Shown here piece by piece: positions 51,091-60,230 of a DNA stretch of 64,000 bases; position 1 is the stretch's first letter; every line of letters begins with the position of its first letter. The position numbers and the translations under genes are program-made. The DNA is taken from positions 1 to 64,000 of the forward strand of contig JACRMH010000012.1 in NCBI GenBank assembly GCA_016219545.1, read 5' to 3'. The notes under the pieces are model-generated. The model saw only the letters and a list, made by a program, of their open reading frames with translations. It was not told the origin of the DNA and did no database searches. Source of the stretch: Chloroflexota bacterium. Its GTDB lineage: Bacteria; Chloroflexota; Anaerolineae; Anaerolineales; Villigracilaceae.

Positions 51091-52329
51091 ATGAGAAAAC
51101 GTGTAGTAATAACAGGGCTGGGTTGTATAAGCCCAGTAGGAAATAATGTGAAGGATACCTGGCAGGCACTGCTGGCTGGAAGATCCGGCGCAGCGCCTAT
51201 CACTGCTTTTGATGCAAGCGCGCATAAAACAAAATTTGCCGCAGAAGTTAAGGGGTTTGATCCGTTGGCTCTGTTTGGCACACGCGATGCCCGTAAGATG
51301 GATCGTTTCACTCAATTTGCCACTGCTGCTACATTACAGGCTATGGAACAATCTGGATTAAAAATTGACGATTCAAATCGCGACCGCGTCGGCATTTTGA
51401 TCGGTACTGGCATTGGCGGGATCATGACCTTGCTTGAACAGAATGAGGTCTTGCGTGAACGAGGACCCGAGCGTGTCAGCCCGTTCCTTATCCCAATGAT
51501 GATCTCCGATGGCGCGGCTGGAAACATCGCCATCCGCGTTGGTGCACGTGGACCGAACATGTCAATTGCCACAGCTTGCGCCTCTGGCACGAACGCACTG
51601 GGCGAAGCCGCAGAAATGATCCGCCGCGGCGCGGCAGATGTAATGATCGCTGGCGCTTCTGAATCGGCCATCCATCCATTAGCCATGGCTGGTATGAATG
51701 TGATGACGGCCTTATCCACACGCAATGGTGATCCGCAAAAAGCATCGCGTCCCTTCGATAAAAACCGTGATGGGTTTTTGATGGGTGAAGGCGCGGGTGT
51801 TTTGATCCTTGAATCACTTGAATTTGCGCAGGCGCGCGGGGCGAAGATTCTTTGTGAGTTCTCAGGTTACGGCACAACTGATGACGCTCATCATATTTCT
51901 GCGCCTGCAGAAAATGGGGCAGGCGCGGCCATGTCCATGAGCCTTGCGTTGCAGAGCGCAAATCTCAAAACTACAGGTGTTGGTTATATCAATGCACATG
52001 GTACTTCCACTTATTTGAATGACAAGAGTGAAACCGCCGCCATCAAATCTGTCTTCGGAGAGCAAGCTTATAAAATCCCGGTCTCATCCACCAAGTCAAT
52101 GACCGGCCACCTGTTGGGCGCATCGGGCGCTTTGGAAGCGGTGATCAGCGCAATGGTTATCATGAATAATATTCTGCCCCCCACGATCAATTATGAAACG
52201 CCCGACCCAAATTGTGATCTTGATTATGTCCCCAACCAATCGCGCGAAGTTGCGCCTCAGCATGTGATGTCGAACTCATTCGGTTTTGGCGGACATAACG
52301 CCACCTTGATCTTAAGTCGTTTCGAGTAA
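51091..52329 (+). CDS. fabF: 3-oxoacyl-ACP synthase II
   Basis: A 412-aa condensing enzyme elongating acyl-ACP with malonyl-ACP in type II fatty acid synthesis. Active-site Cys in T-A-C-A-S-G-T-N-A (about residue 163), His residues in N-A-H-G-T-S-T and T-G-H-L-L-G-A-S-G. N-terminus R-V-V-I-T-G-L-G. The strong AAGGAG ribosome site supports the start. Together with fabH, 19 bp downstream, it forms a fatty acid unit; no acpP or fabD is beside it. Confidence 0.96.
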   Translation: MRKRVVITGLGCISPVGNNVKDTWQALLAGRSGAAPITAFDASAHKTKFAAEVKGFDPLALFGTRDARKMDRFTQFATAATLQAMEQSGLKIDDSNRDRVGILIGTGIGGIMTLLEQNEVLRERGPERVSPFLIPMMISDGAAGNIAIRVGARGPNMSIATACASGTNALGEAAEMIRRGAADVMIAGASESAIHPLAMAGMNVMTALSTRNGDPQKASRPFDKNRDGFLMGEGAGVLILESLEFAQARGAKILCEFSGYGTTDDAHHISAPAENGAGAAMSMSLALQSANLKTTGVGYINAHGTSTYLNDKSETAAIKSVFGEQAYKIPVSSTKSMTGHLLGASGALEAVISAMVIMNNILPPTINYETPDPNCDLDYVPNQSREVAPQHVMSNSFGFGGHNATLILSRFE

Positions 52330-52348
52330 AACGAGTAAAGGAGAAAGA

Positions 52349-53452
52349 ATGCCATTCGCGCATATTACGGGGTGGGGCATGTATGTCCCTGAACCGGTAT
52401 TGACCAATGATGATATTTCCAAAATGGTTGATACGAATGATGAATGGATCCGTGACCGCACTGGAATCCGTGAGCGTCATATTGCCCGTGAAAATGAGTT
52501 TCCCTCAACATTGGCTGTGGAAGCAGCGATCAAAGCACTGCAAGTAGCGAATCTCGCCCCTACTGAATTAGATCTTATTATTTGTGCCACATCCTCGCCT
52601 GAGTATATTTTCCCTGCAACGGCCTGTCTCATTCAAGATCAGATCGGAGCTTCCAAGGCCGGCGCCTTTGATTTATTGGCGGCCTGTTCTGGTTTTATTT
52701 TTGCCACCAATATGGCGGCTCAAGCCATTCGTAGTGGTTCGATCAAGAATGCACTGGTCATTGGTACGGAAACCCTTTCGCGCTTTGTGAATTGGAAGGA
52801 TCGAAATACGTGCATCTTGTTTGGAGATGGCGCAGGGGCTTTTGTTTTGCAGGCGAGTGAAATCCCCGGCGGAATCCTTTCCGCGGTGATGCACTCTGAC
52901 GGTTCCGGCGCAGACTCATTGACCTTACCCGGAGGCGGCTCGCATCATCCTGCCACTGAGTTGACTCTGCACGAAGGCAAGCATTTTGTGCAAATGGACG
53001 GTAAAGAAGTTTTCCGCTTTGCTACTCGCGTGATGGGACGTGCCTCCATTGAAGCTTTGGAATCCGCCGGTTTGACCACCGCTGATGTGCAGTGGATCAT
53101 CCCGCATCAGGCGAACCTCCGTATCATCGAGACGGCAGCAAAATACTTAAAAATGCCGATTGAAAAATTTGTCATCAATGTTCAAAATTATGGAAATACA
53201 TCCACTGCCTCGATCCCGATCGCGACTGTTGAGGCTGCCCAAAAGGGACAACTAAAGATCGGTGACAAGATCGTCTTTGTTGGCTTTGGCGCAGGGCTTA
53301 CCTGGGGCGCCATGGTCGTTCAATGGACAGGACCCATCCCTGCCAAGAAACTTGTCCATCCCGAGCAATATCGAAGGTTTGCGCGTTTACGCTCGTTCGC
53401 GCGCCGTATGCTCCGCTTTATTGAAGGACTCCTCTCGCGCAAGGAAATCTAA
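52349..53452 (+). CDS. fabH: 3-oxoacyl-ACP synthase III
   Basis: A 367-aa initiating ketosynthase joining acyl-CoA to malonyl-ACP. Cys in A-A-C-S-G-F (about residue 113), His in P-H-Q-A-N-L-R and Asn in N-Y-G-N-T-S-T form the triad. N-terminus W-I-R-D-R-T-G-I is typical. The C-terminus has about 40 basic residues beyond the usual end (R-R-F-A-R-L-R-S-F-A-R-R, then I-E-G-L-L-S-R-K), not part of the fold and maybe membrane-surface directed. GGAG precedes ATG. Confidence 0.95.
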   Translation: MPFAHITGWGMYVPEPVLTNDDISKMVDTNDEWIRDRTGIRERHIARENEFPSTLAVEAAIKALQVANLAPTELDLIICATSSPEYIFPATACLIQDQIGASKAGAFDLLAACSGFIFATNMAAQAIRSGSIKNALVIGTETLSRFVNWKDRNTCILFGDGAGAFVLQASEIPGGILSAVMHSDGSGADSLTLPGGGSHHPATELTLHEGKHFVQMDGKEVFRFATRVMGRASIEALESAGLTTADVQWIIPHQANLRIIETAAKYLKMPIEKFVINVQNYGNTSTASIPIATVEAAQKGQLKIGDKIVFVGFGAGLTWGAMVVQWTGPIPAKKLVHPEQYRRFARLRSFARRMLRFIEGLLSRKEI

Positions 53453-53510
53453 TCACAATTTAAGTGATTCATGGTACGATAAGTTTGATATTCAAATAAA
53501 GGAGTGTTGT

Positions 53511-53696
53511 ATGTTAGGATTACCAAAAGGTATGGAATGGATCGTTATTCTTGTGATTGTCATTCTTGTGTTCGGTCCCGGGCGCATTGGTAAAGTAGCT
53601 GGAGAACTTGGACGCAGTATAAAATCGTTCCGCGAAGGATTGGGGAACAAGGAAGAAACTGAAGAAAAAACTGGCGACTCCGAAGAAAAGAAATAG
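53511..53696 (+). CDS. tatA: Twin-arginine translocase subunit TatA/E family
   Basis: A 61-aa protein with one membrane helix and amphipathic tail. Residues 8-22 are hydrophobic (W-I-V-I-L-V-I-V-I-L-V), then F-G-P-G-R-I-G-K-V-A-G-E-L-G-R-S-I-K, the conserved TatA hinge and amphipathic motif, and an acidic Glu/Lys tail. GGAG six bases upstream fixes the ATG at 53511. It would export the Tat-signal hydrogenase subunits found in this window. No tatC is present here. Confidence 0.92.
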   Translation: MLGLPKGMEWIVILVIVILVFGPGRIGKVAGELGRSIKSFREGLGNKEETEEKTGDSEEKK

Positions 53697-53709
53697 TTTA
53701 TAGAGAAAT

Positions 53710-53744
53710 AAAAAACTGACAGTCCAGCGACTGTCAGTTTTTTA
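53710..53744. terminator. tatA terminator (bidirectional)
   Basis: AAAACTGACAGTC-cagc-GACTGTCAGTTTT followed by T residues. It separates the convergent tatA and prepilin peptidase genes. Confidence 0.85.
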
Positions 53745-53780
53745 TTTCTGGAGAGTGCAATAATTTGATGGACTGCTAAT

Positions 53781-54569
53781 TTACTTGGGTACGATCATTG
53801 AGATGAATTTCGGAAAAAAAATGATCAAAGCTGCGGTTGTAATGAAATATGGACCGTAAGGTATAAAGATCATTAATGCATTCTTCGAATATTTCCGTGT
53901 AATTACCAGCCAGAGAACGAGTATGAAGCTGACCAAACCGCCAAGGAGAACCCCGAATAACATCCCGAACCAGATCAATGGCCAACCCAGCATTAGCCCA
54001 AGAATGGTAAGAAGGATCACGTCCCCTGCGCCGAGGGCCTCTTCGTCATCTGCTTCCTCACCGCGTGCGAGCATACGTTTGGCGCGGATGCGTGTGAAGA
54101 GTACGCCGAAAAAATACAGGGCTAACATGATTAACAGCCCGCAAAGTCCACCCAGCAGGGTTGGCAAAGGCCCCCACTTTAGCCAACCAACTATCAGTCC
54201 AAGCAGAGAACCGAAGACGCTGGTGGGGTGGAGGATCAGACGGTGCTCCATATCAATTACGAAGATGAGCCCGAAATATATCAACAGGAGAATCCCAATG
54301 AGAAATCCGAGCTTGGTTGGCGGTCTGATCCAAATGTAGACACTGAGCGCCAGCAAAATAATTTGAACCAGCCATAAACGAACTTTGCGCGGGTGTCCAT
54401 TGGGGCAGGGGCGAAAGAGGAAGTAATCCATCCATGTAAATTGAGCATCGCAGTGTGGGCAACTCGGATGACTCAAGCGTCGGGTGAATGGCAGAACGTC
54501 GGCAAGATAGTTTACGATCCATCCGGCGAGCCACCCAATAAAGATAGGGATGATGAATGTTATGTTCAT
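53781..54569 (-). CDS. Prepilin peptidase (A24 family)
   Basis: A 262-aa polytopic aspartic peptidase that cleaves and usually methylates type IV prepilins. Cys pairs C-P-H-C (about residues 37-40) and one later Cys (P-C-P-N-G-H) resemble the cytosolic zinc loop of PilD. Catalytic Asp residues lie in V-I-D-M-E-H-R (about 103-109) and G-A-G-D-V-I-L-L (about 182-189). About eight membrane helices. No pilin genes are beside it, so its substrates are elsewhere. Confidence 0.9.
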   Translation of the reverse strand: MNITFIIPIFIGWLAGWIVNYLADVLPFTRRLSHPSCPHCDAQFTWMDYFLFRPCPNGHPRKVRLWLVQIILLALSVYIWIRPPTKLGFLIGILLLIYFGLIFVIDMEHRLILHPTSVFGSLLGLIVGWLKWGPLPTLLGGLCGLLIMLALYFFGVLFTRIRAKRMLARGEEADDEEALGAGDVILLTILGLMLGWPLIWFGMLFGVLLGGLVSFILVLWLVITRKYSKNALMIFIPYGPYFITTAALIIFFPKFISMIVPK

Positions 54570-54693
54570 TTGAAATCATTATAATTCGGATTTGATTTAC
54601 GCTAAACCAAAATTTTGCACAAGCCAATTGAATCGTTCTTGGCGAATGAATAAAACTGCCTTACAATTCTCAAAACTTTAAAGGAGGCTTTTT

Positions 54694-55974
54694 ATGGAAG
54701 AATTTGTGATTGAAGGCGGGAATCCATTACGAGGTGAGGTAACGCCTTCAGGAAACAAAAATGCGGCCTTACCTTTATTGGCCGCATGTTTGCTAACGAG
54801 CGAACCGATTGTACTTCATAATGTGCCGCATATCCGTGATGTGTTGGAGATGCGAAAATTGATCGAGAGCCTGGGGGCGTCTGTTGAAGAGTTGGATGGA
54901 AATACCTGGCGGATCACAACGCGGGAATTGGTCGCTTCACACCTTGACCCGGATCAGTGTCGCCGCATTCGGGCATCAATCCTGATCGCTGGACCAGTCC
55001 TTGCGCGCGCGGGTGGACTGCGTTTACCACCGCCCGGTGGGGACGTGATCGGTCGCCGCCGTTTGGATACACATATTTTAGCTTTGCGTGCCCTTGGCGC
55101 AAATATCACTTATGACCGCGTCTTCGACATCAAAGCAGATGAATTACATGGTGCAGATATTCTTCTGGATGAAGCCAGTGTAACAGCAACAGAAAACGCA
55201 GTCATGGCAGCGGTGCTTGCCAAAGGCGAGACAAGAATCCGCAACGCTGCGTCTGAGCCGCATGTGCAGGAGGTCTGTCGTTTCTTAAACATTCTAGGGG
55301 CAAAGATAGATGGAATTGGCTCCAACACTTTGCACATCTCAGGCGTGACCTCTTTGAAGGGCGGCGAGTTTACCATCGGACCTGACCTGCTTGAAGTTGT
55401 CAGTTATGTTGGGGCGGCAGTGGTCACACGTGGCGAAATTAAGATTCGCAACGCCGGGGTTGAGCATCTTGAAATGGTGCGTCTGGTCTTTCATCGCTTG
55501 GGAGTCAATTGGCAGGTGGATGGGAATGATCTGATCGTGCCTGCCGAGCAATCGCTTGTGATCGCCTCTGAAATTGACGGGGCGGTACCTGAGATTAAGA
55601 CAAACGTTTGGCCTGCATTTCCCACAGACTTAATCAGCATCGCCATCACTGTTGCCACGCAGGCAACCGGTTCCGTGCTATTCCATGATTGGATGTTTTC
55701 AGGCCGTATGTATTTTACGGATAAACTGGTAGGCATGGGCGCACGCATTATCTTGTGCGACCCCTATCGGGTTGTGATCCAGGGACGCACGCAGCTCTAT
55801 GGTGAAAAACTTGAAAGTCCTGATATCCGGGCTGGCATGGCGCTGGTGTTGGCAGCTTTAGCTGCAAAAGGAAAATCCAGAATACGAAATGTGAGTCAGA
55901 TAGAGCGGGGATATGAACGGGTGGATGAAAAACTGCGATCCTTGGGGGCTAACATAGAAAGAGTGATCGAATAG
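54694..55974 (+). CDS. murA: UDP-N-acetylglucosamine 1-carboxyvinyltransferase
   Basis: A 426-aa enzyme transferring enolpyruvate from PEP to UDP-GlcNAc, the first committed step of peptidoglycan (or related UDP-sugar) synthesis. S-G-N-K-N-A-A-L-P (about residues 18-26, PEP-binding Lys) and P-H-I-R-D-V are typical. The loop reads P-G-G-D-V-I-G-R-R-R-L-D-T-H, with Asp where E. coli has Cys115. That is the natural fosfomycin-resistant form known from mycobacteria. A strong AAAGGAGG precedes the ATG. Confidence 0.96.
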   Translation: MEEFVIEGGNPLRGEVTPSGNKNAALPLLAACLLTSEPIVLHNVPHIRDVLEMRKLIESLGASVEELDGNTWRITTRELVASHLDPDQCRRIRASILIAGPVLARAGGLRLPPPGGDVIGRRRLDTHILALRALGANITYDRVFDIKADELHGADILLDEASVTATENAVMAAVLAKGETRIRNAASEPHVQEVCRFLNILGAKIDGIGSNTLHISGVTSLKGGEFTIGPDLLEVVSYVGAAVVTRGEIKIRNAGVEHLEMVRLVFHRLGVNWQVDGNDLIVPAEQSLVIASEIDGAVPEIKTNVWPAFPTDLISIAITVATQATGSVLFHDWMFSGRMYFTDKLVGMGARIILCDPYRVVIQGRTQLYGEKLESPDIRAGMALVLAALAAKGKSRIRNVSQIERGYERVDEKLRSLGANIERVIE

Positions 55975-55977
55975 GAT

Positions 55978-56010
55978 AAAAAAATAGCGACCCTCTGGTC
56001 GCTATTTTTT
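55978..56010. terminator. murA terminator (bidirectional)
   Basis: AAAAATAGCGACC-CTCT-GGTCGCTATTTTT, a perfect 13-bp stem with A and T flanks, between convergent murA and the lipoprotein gene ending at 56027. Confidence 0.88.
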
Positions 56011-56026
56011 CTTGGTGATATTGAGT

Positions 56027-56620
56027 TTATGGAGAATTTAATGTGATGACCTCTGATCCAACCCATACTTCCCATTGATCGGGATTGCTAGTACAGCCGC
56101 CGCCAAAGGATTTTGTTGAACCATTATTAGTTGTGATGAATGCGGAGAAACTATAACAACCTTGGGGGTAATCTACCAAGGTAATACTTTCACCCTTGCC
56201 TACGGAGTGACCTGTATAACCGCAATCTCCAAATACAGTTTGATTAAGAAAAATTGTGAGGACTACATCCCCGGTAGTGGCATTTTGAATGCGAAGTTTT
56301 GTTTTGGCGGCCCCGGAACTGGCAACCAGGGGTTTCCAGCAGTCAGCGCTGTTTACTGTGCTTGTAGGAAGTAATGTTGGGGTTGTTTCCAAAGTTGGGG
56401 AAGGGGGGACGGGAGTAAAGGTCGGTAAAGGAGTTGCCGTTGGCGTTTCTGTGGGAGTGTTGGTTGGAATGGCGGACTGAGTCATGGCAACAATCGTCCA
56501 TGCAGCTGCGACATAGGTGCTTTGAACATCCGTTGGTGACATGGTTGGTGTGCTTTGCGGGCTGCAAGCTGCTATAAGAATGGCAAGTGCAATAAAGACA
56601 GGGACTAACTTTTTAAACAT
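56027..56620 (-). CDS. Small lipoprotein with Pro/Thr-rich linker
   Basis: A 197-aa exported lipoprotein. Signal peptide ending I-A-A-C (Cys19), a T-P-T-E-T-P-T-A-T-P-type linker (about residues 50-90), then a C-terminal domain (about 95-197) with Cys residues (D-C-W, G-D-C-G-Y, G-C-Y-S-F, G-G-G-C) that may form disulfides, rich in beta-strand sequence. Function unknown. A single gene, convergent with murA. Confidence 0.75.
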   Translation of the reverse strand: MFKKLVPVFIALAILIAACSPQSTPTMSPTDVQSTYVAAAWTIVAMTQSAIPTNTPTETPTATPLPTFTPVPPSPTLETTPTLLPTSTVNSADCWKPLVASSGAAKTKLRIQNATTGDVVLTIFLNQTVFGDCGYTGHSVGKGESITLVDYPQGCYSFSAFITTNNGSTKSFGGGCTSNPDQWEVWVGSEVITLNSP

Positions 56621-56787
56621 TTATTCTCCAAGGTGATTCTCTTATTTATTTTAGTAATATCGAGGCGTTGTGAAAAATACCCGCATTGAAAGTTGACTAT
56701 GGTAGCAAAAAGACGTTCTTTATAATGACAATCTATTTAGGGATCGTCCAACAAGAACTTAATTCATCCCCGCCAATTAACTACTCT

Positions 56788-57129
56788 TTAGTTACCGATC
56801 ACATCCATAAACTGCGTAACTACTTCCCGCAGCATCCGTTCTGGTAAAGCTCCCACCTGACGGTGTACCACTTTGCCACCTGAAACGAAGAGCAAAGTGG
56901 GGATTCCTTGAATCCCGAATTTCTGCATCCATTCTGCATGATCGTCAGTGTTGATCTTCGCAACAATGAGTTTGCCGTCTAACTCCTTCGCCAGTTTCTC
57001 AAGAGTTGGTGCGATCATTTTACAAGGTCCGCACCACGGCGCCCAGAAGTCCACGATCACGGGTAAGGTTGATTGCATTACATCTTTTTCGAAACTCTCA
57101 TCTGAAATGTGTATTGGTTCTCCAGCCAT
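56788..57129 (-). CDS. trxA: Thioredoxin
   Basis: A 113-aa cytosolic dithiol reductant. The active site W-C-G-P-C-K-M (about residues 32-38) follows D-F-W-A-P, and the cis-Pro motif G-I-P-T-L-L (about 75-80) is present. AAGGA precedes ATG 57129. Monocistronic, divergent from ftsY, with a 121-bp promoter region. Confidence 0.95.
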   Translation of the reverse strand: MAGEPIHISDESFEKDVMQSTLPVIVDFWAPWCGPCKMIAPTLEKLAKELDGKLIVAKINTDDHAEWMQKFGIQGIPTLLFVSGGKVVHRQVGALPERMLREVVTQFMDVIGN

Positions 57130-57197
57130 TTTGTGAAATCCTTTTCTTGAAATTTTTATTTTAAATTGAATTAATTATCGTTGGGTTGAGCCGAAAA

Positions 57198-57206
57198 AGT
57201 ATAACA
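57198..57206 (-). promoter_or_regulatory. Extended -10 promoter of trxA
   Basis: On the minus strand TGTTATACT (TGn plus TATACT), about 70 bp upstream of the trxA start. No convincing -35. Confidence 0.4.
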
Positions 57207-57236
57207 TAAATTCCCTGATACATTGTGTCCGTAGGG

Positions 57237-57242
57237 TATAAT
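57237..57242 (+). promoter_or_regulatory. -10 element of ftsY, close to the start codon
   Basis: TATAAT ends nine bases before the ftsY ATG at 57251 and there is no Shine-Dalgarno sequence. The transcript would begin at or just before the ATG, so ftsY may be leaderless. Confidence 0.5.
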
Positions 57243-57250
57243 CGCGCCTC

Positions 57251-58162
57251 ATGGCTAATTTATTTTCACAATGGAAAGACGGACTCTCACGTTCCAGTAA
57301 AGCCGCGTTTGGTCAGATCGCTTCACTGCTTGGGGCATCCGAGATCACTCAAGAGACATGGGATGACCTTGAGACTCTACTTATTCAAGCGGACATGGGA
57401 ATCGAAACGGCAACTTCGGTTTTGGATTCTCTCAAGCGCATCCAGCGGACCGAAGGACTGATCCGCGCTAATGAGCTTTTTTCTGCGCTTCGGCGGGAGT
57501 TGCTTGCACGTCTGGAAATGCCGCCTGTTTTAAATTTAAGTCGCAAGCCCACTATTATTCTAGTGGTCGGCGTGAACGGCTCTGGCAAGACCACAACCAT
57601 TGCTAAACTTGCCTCGCGTTTCAGTTCTGAAAAACGAAAAATCCTTCTCGGTGCCGCCGACACCTTTCGTGCCGCAGCGATGGACCAACTCCAGGTTTGG
57701 GGTGACAGGCTAAAGGTCGAGGTGATCGTTGGTGCTTCTGAGTCTGACCCTGGCGCAGTGGCATTCAATGCTGTTCAGGCCGGAGTCGCACGCAGCGTAG
57801 ATATCGTCATAATAGATACGGCGGGACGCCTGCATACGCGTTTCAATTTGATGGAAGAATTAAAAAAAGTCAATCGTGTGGTTGGCAAGGCGCTGGAAGG
57901 CGCACCGCATGAAGTTTGGCTTGTGCTCGATGCAACGACTGGGCAAAACGCGCTGCAACAAGCTCGTTCTTTTAAAGAAGCGGTGCACGTGACAGGTGTG
58001 ATCTTATCGAAGCTTGATTCGTCGGCACGCGGTGGTATGGCATTTGCCATTCAACGCGAATTGGGATTGCCGATCTTGTTTGCAGGGCTGGGCGAAAAAA
58101 CCGAAGATTTGCAGCCCTTCGACCCCAATGCTTTTGTAGATGGAATTTTAGCTAATACCTAG
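57251..58162 (+). CDS. ftsY: Signal recognition particle receptor FtsY
   Basis: A 303-aa SRP GTPase targeting ribosomes to the membrane. NG domain: four-helix N part (about residues 1-90), G1 G-V-N-G-S-G-K-T-T-T (about 103-112), D-T-F-R-A-A-A (G2), D-T-A-G-R-L (G3), S-K-L-D (G4). No long acidic A-domain, so it is the short type. Start is ATG 57251, without a ribosome site. prfB follows 8 bp after the stop. Confidence 0.95.
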   Translation: MANLFSQWKDGLSRSSKAAFGQIASLLGASEITQETWDDLETLLIQADMGIETATSVLDSLKRIQRTEGLIRANELFSALRRELLARLEMPPVLNLSRKPTIILVVGVNGSGKTTTIAKLASRFSSEKRKILLGAADTFRAAAMDQLQVWGDRLKVEVIVGASESDPGAVAFNAVQAGVARSVDIVIIDTAGRLHTRFNLMEELKKVNRVVGKALEGAPHEVWLVLDATTGQNALQQARSFKEAVHVTGVILSKLDSSARGGMAFAIQRELGLPILFAGLGEKTEDLQPFDPNAFVDGILANT

Positions 58163-58170
58163 GAGGACTT

Positions 58171-59260
58171 ATGCAGGATCTAATTAACCGCTTGCAGGCC
58201 GCGAATGACCTGACTCAACAATTAATGGTGCGTCTTTGACTTGGTGGGCAAAGAAATTCAATTAGCGCAACTCGAAAAAAATTCGGAACATCCTGAATTT
58301 TGGAGCGATTCGACCGGCGCACAACGTGTGATGAAGACCATCTCAGGGTTGCGGAATGAAGTGGAATCCTGGGACTCATTAAAACAACATTTGCGCGACC
58401 TAACCGATCTGGCTCAACTCGATGACGAATCGCTGCGGGCTGAATTGGAAGGCGAACTTGTAAAGCTTGAAGCAGATCTGGAAAAGCGTTCTTTTACAAT
58501 GATGCTATCTGGTCCCTACGATCATGATGATGCAATTCTAGCCATTCACGCTGGCGCAGGCGGGACTGATTCGCAAGATTGGGCGGCCATGCTTCAACGC
58601 ATGTACTTGCGTTGGGCGGAAGATCAAGGCTTCACTACCGATATTTTGGATTTCTCCCCCGGCGAAGAAGCAGGGACTAAAAGTGTGACTATTGCGATAG
58701 GTGGCCAATATTCATTTGGATATTTACGTTCAGAAAAAGGTGTACATCGTTTGGTACGCCTTTCACCTTTCGATGCTGCACATCGCAGACATACTTCCTT
58801 TGCGTTGATCGAAGTTCTGCCACAGGTTTCCATGGAAGAGGCAGATGTAGACATCAACCCCGGAGATATTAAATTGGATGTATTCCGTTCCTCCGGTGCG
58901 GGCGGACAGAATGTCCAAAAGAATGCAACTGCTGTACGTTTGACTCACATCCCAACTGGAATTGTTGTGACCTGTCAGAATGAAAGGTCACAATCCCAGA
59001 ATCGGGAATTTGCCATGAAGATCCTGCGCGCGCGCTTATTGGAGCTGCGGACTGCTGAGCGAGATGAAGAGCGTGCCATCTTGCGCGGCGAATACACCAA
59101 GGCTGAGTGGGGAAGTCAGATACGCTCGTATGTGCTGCACCCTTATCAGATGGTTAAAGATCATCGCACGGATTTTGAAGTGGGGAATGCACAGTCTGTG
59201 TTAGACGGAAATCTGAATGGCTTTATGGAATCGTTTCTGAAAAGCGAGTTCAACAAATAA
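58171..59260 (+). CDS. prfB: Peptide chain release factor 2, programmed +1 frameshift
   Basis: RF2, about 362 aa, terminating at UGA and UAA. The ATG at 58171 (AGGAGG upstream) opens 22 codons that end in CTT TGA (58234-58239). A +1 slip on CTT-TGA-C continues as D-L-V-G-K-E in the long frame. This is the autoregulatory frameshift found in most prfB genes: low RF2 favours slippage. The upstream Shine-Dalgarno-like stimulator of E. coli (AGGGGG) is not apparent. The tripeptide-region S-P-F (L-S-P-F-D-A-A-H-R) and the G-G-Q motif (S-G-A-G-G-Q-N-V) are present. Confidence 0.95.
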
Positions 59261-59308
59261 TCGTTTATACGAAACTCTGTTGGAGTACCGGAAACATGCA
59301 AGTTAAAT

Positions 59309-59339
59309 AAAAAGAGCGAGCTCAACACTCGCTCTTTTT
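59309..59339. terminator. prfB terminator (bidirectional)
   Basis: AAAAAGAGCGAG-ctcaaca-CTCGCTCTTTTT, a perfect 12-bp stem between convergent prfB and the S1-domain gene. Confidence 0.88.
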
Positions 59340-59342
59340 ATG

Positions 59343-60125
59343 TTAGTTATTGGAAATTCTTTTTTCCAGCGTGCGGTTGAAAAGTTTTTCCTGCTCTTCG
59401 GTTGCGGATTTGTATGACTTGGGGCGAACCTTGCCGCGTCCTTTGGATCGTTCAAGCGCTGCCTGCCACGCCATTTGCATTGCAGTGTACTGGGGCTCGG
59501 TCGGCGCTTCCACTTCCATCTGATATTCTTCTTCCTGTTTTTTGCCTTTACCTTTGCGCTTGTCACCGCTTGGGTTCTTTTTGCGGTCTTCGCGTTCGGG
59601 CTTGGCTTCTTCAACAACTTCCGGCTGGAGCGCCTTCATGCTCAAGCGGATCTGTCGTTTGCGGCGATCAACATCCAATACTTTTGCTTCGATCTCTTCG
59701 CCTTCTTTTACAACTTCACCGGCGGTTTTCACATAGCCGCGGGTAAGTTCGCTGACGTGGATGAGTCCGGGGCGTTCGGCGCCAAACTCAACAAAAGCGC
59801 CGTATGTTTCGATACGGACTACTTTGCCTTTGACGATCAGGTCAGGTACGATCTCTTTCCATTCATAACCGAGCGGCTCGATCATGGTCAATTCGACACG
59901 GTCTTTCTTTACGCGGCGTACCCAAACTTCCACAGTTTGGCCTTCCTTTACTACATCTTCCACTTTGTTGACTGCTTCTTGTTGTAGTTGTGAGATGTGG
60001 ATCACACCTGGAACACTTTGTCCGATGTCCACAAGCGCCCCCGCAAGTGTTGTCTTTATAATTTTGCCGCTTAGTTTAGTTTTTGGTTCAAGCGCAACGG
60101 CTGGCGCGCTGTCGGGTGTTGTCAT
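59343..60125 (-). CDS. S1 RNA-binding domain protein, two S1 domains
   Basis: A 260-aa cytosolic RNA-binding protein. Two S1 (OB-fold) domains: about residues 15-82 (G-A-L-V-D-I-G-Q-S-V-P-G-V-I-H-I-S-Q-L) and about 90-160 (G-A-F-V-E-F-G-A-E-R-P-G-L-I-H-V-S-E-L). The C-terminal 90 residues are charged, with a Lys/Arg run and a Q-E-E-E stretch. It resembles short S1-like proteins (YugI/RpsA-like) rather than full ribosomal protein S1. AGGAG precedes the ATG. Divergent from ileS. Confidence 0.88.
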   Translation of the reverse strand: MTTPDSAPAVALEPKTKLSGKIIKTTLAGALVDIGQSVPGVIHISQLQQEAVNKVEDVVKEGQTVEVWVRRVKKDRVELTMIEPLGYEWKEIVPDLIVKGKVVRIETYGAFVEFGAERPGLIHVSELTRGYVKTAGEVVKEGEEIEAKVLDVDRRKRQIRLSMKALQPEVVEEAKPEREDRKKNPSGDKRKGKGKKQEEEYQMEVEAPTEPQYTAMQMAWQAALERSKGRGKVRPKSYKSATEEQEKLFNRTLEKRISNN

Positions 60126-60230
60126 ATATATGCTCCTACTAGTTGAAATAATGCCGAAAAAAGATTATACCTGTCTGACAATAAACCGTCAATAAGAATT
60201 TGCGAATGAAAATAGAGATACATTCATGTC

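Noticed and set aside
58241..59260. prfB as a gene starting at an internal TTG after the stop at 58237
   Set aside because: The 22 codons before CTT TGA encode the correct RF2 N-terminus with a strong ribosome site. The +1 frameshift is the known arrangement.
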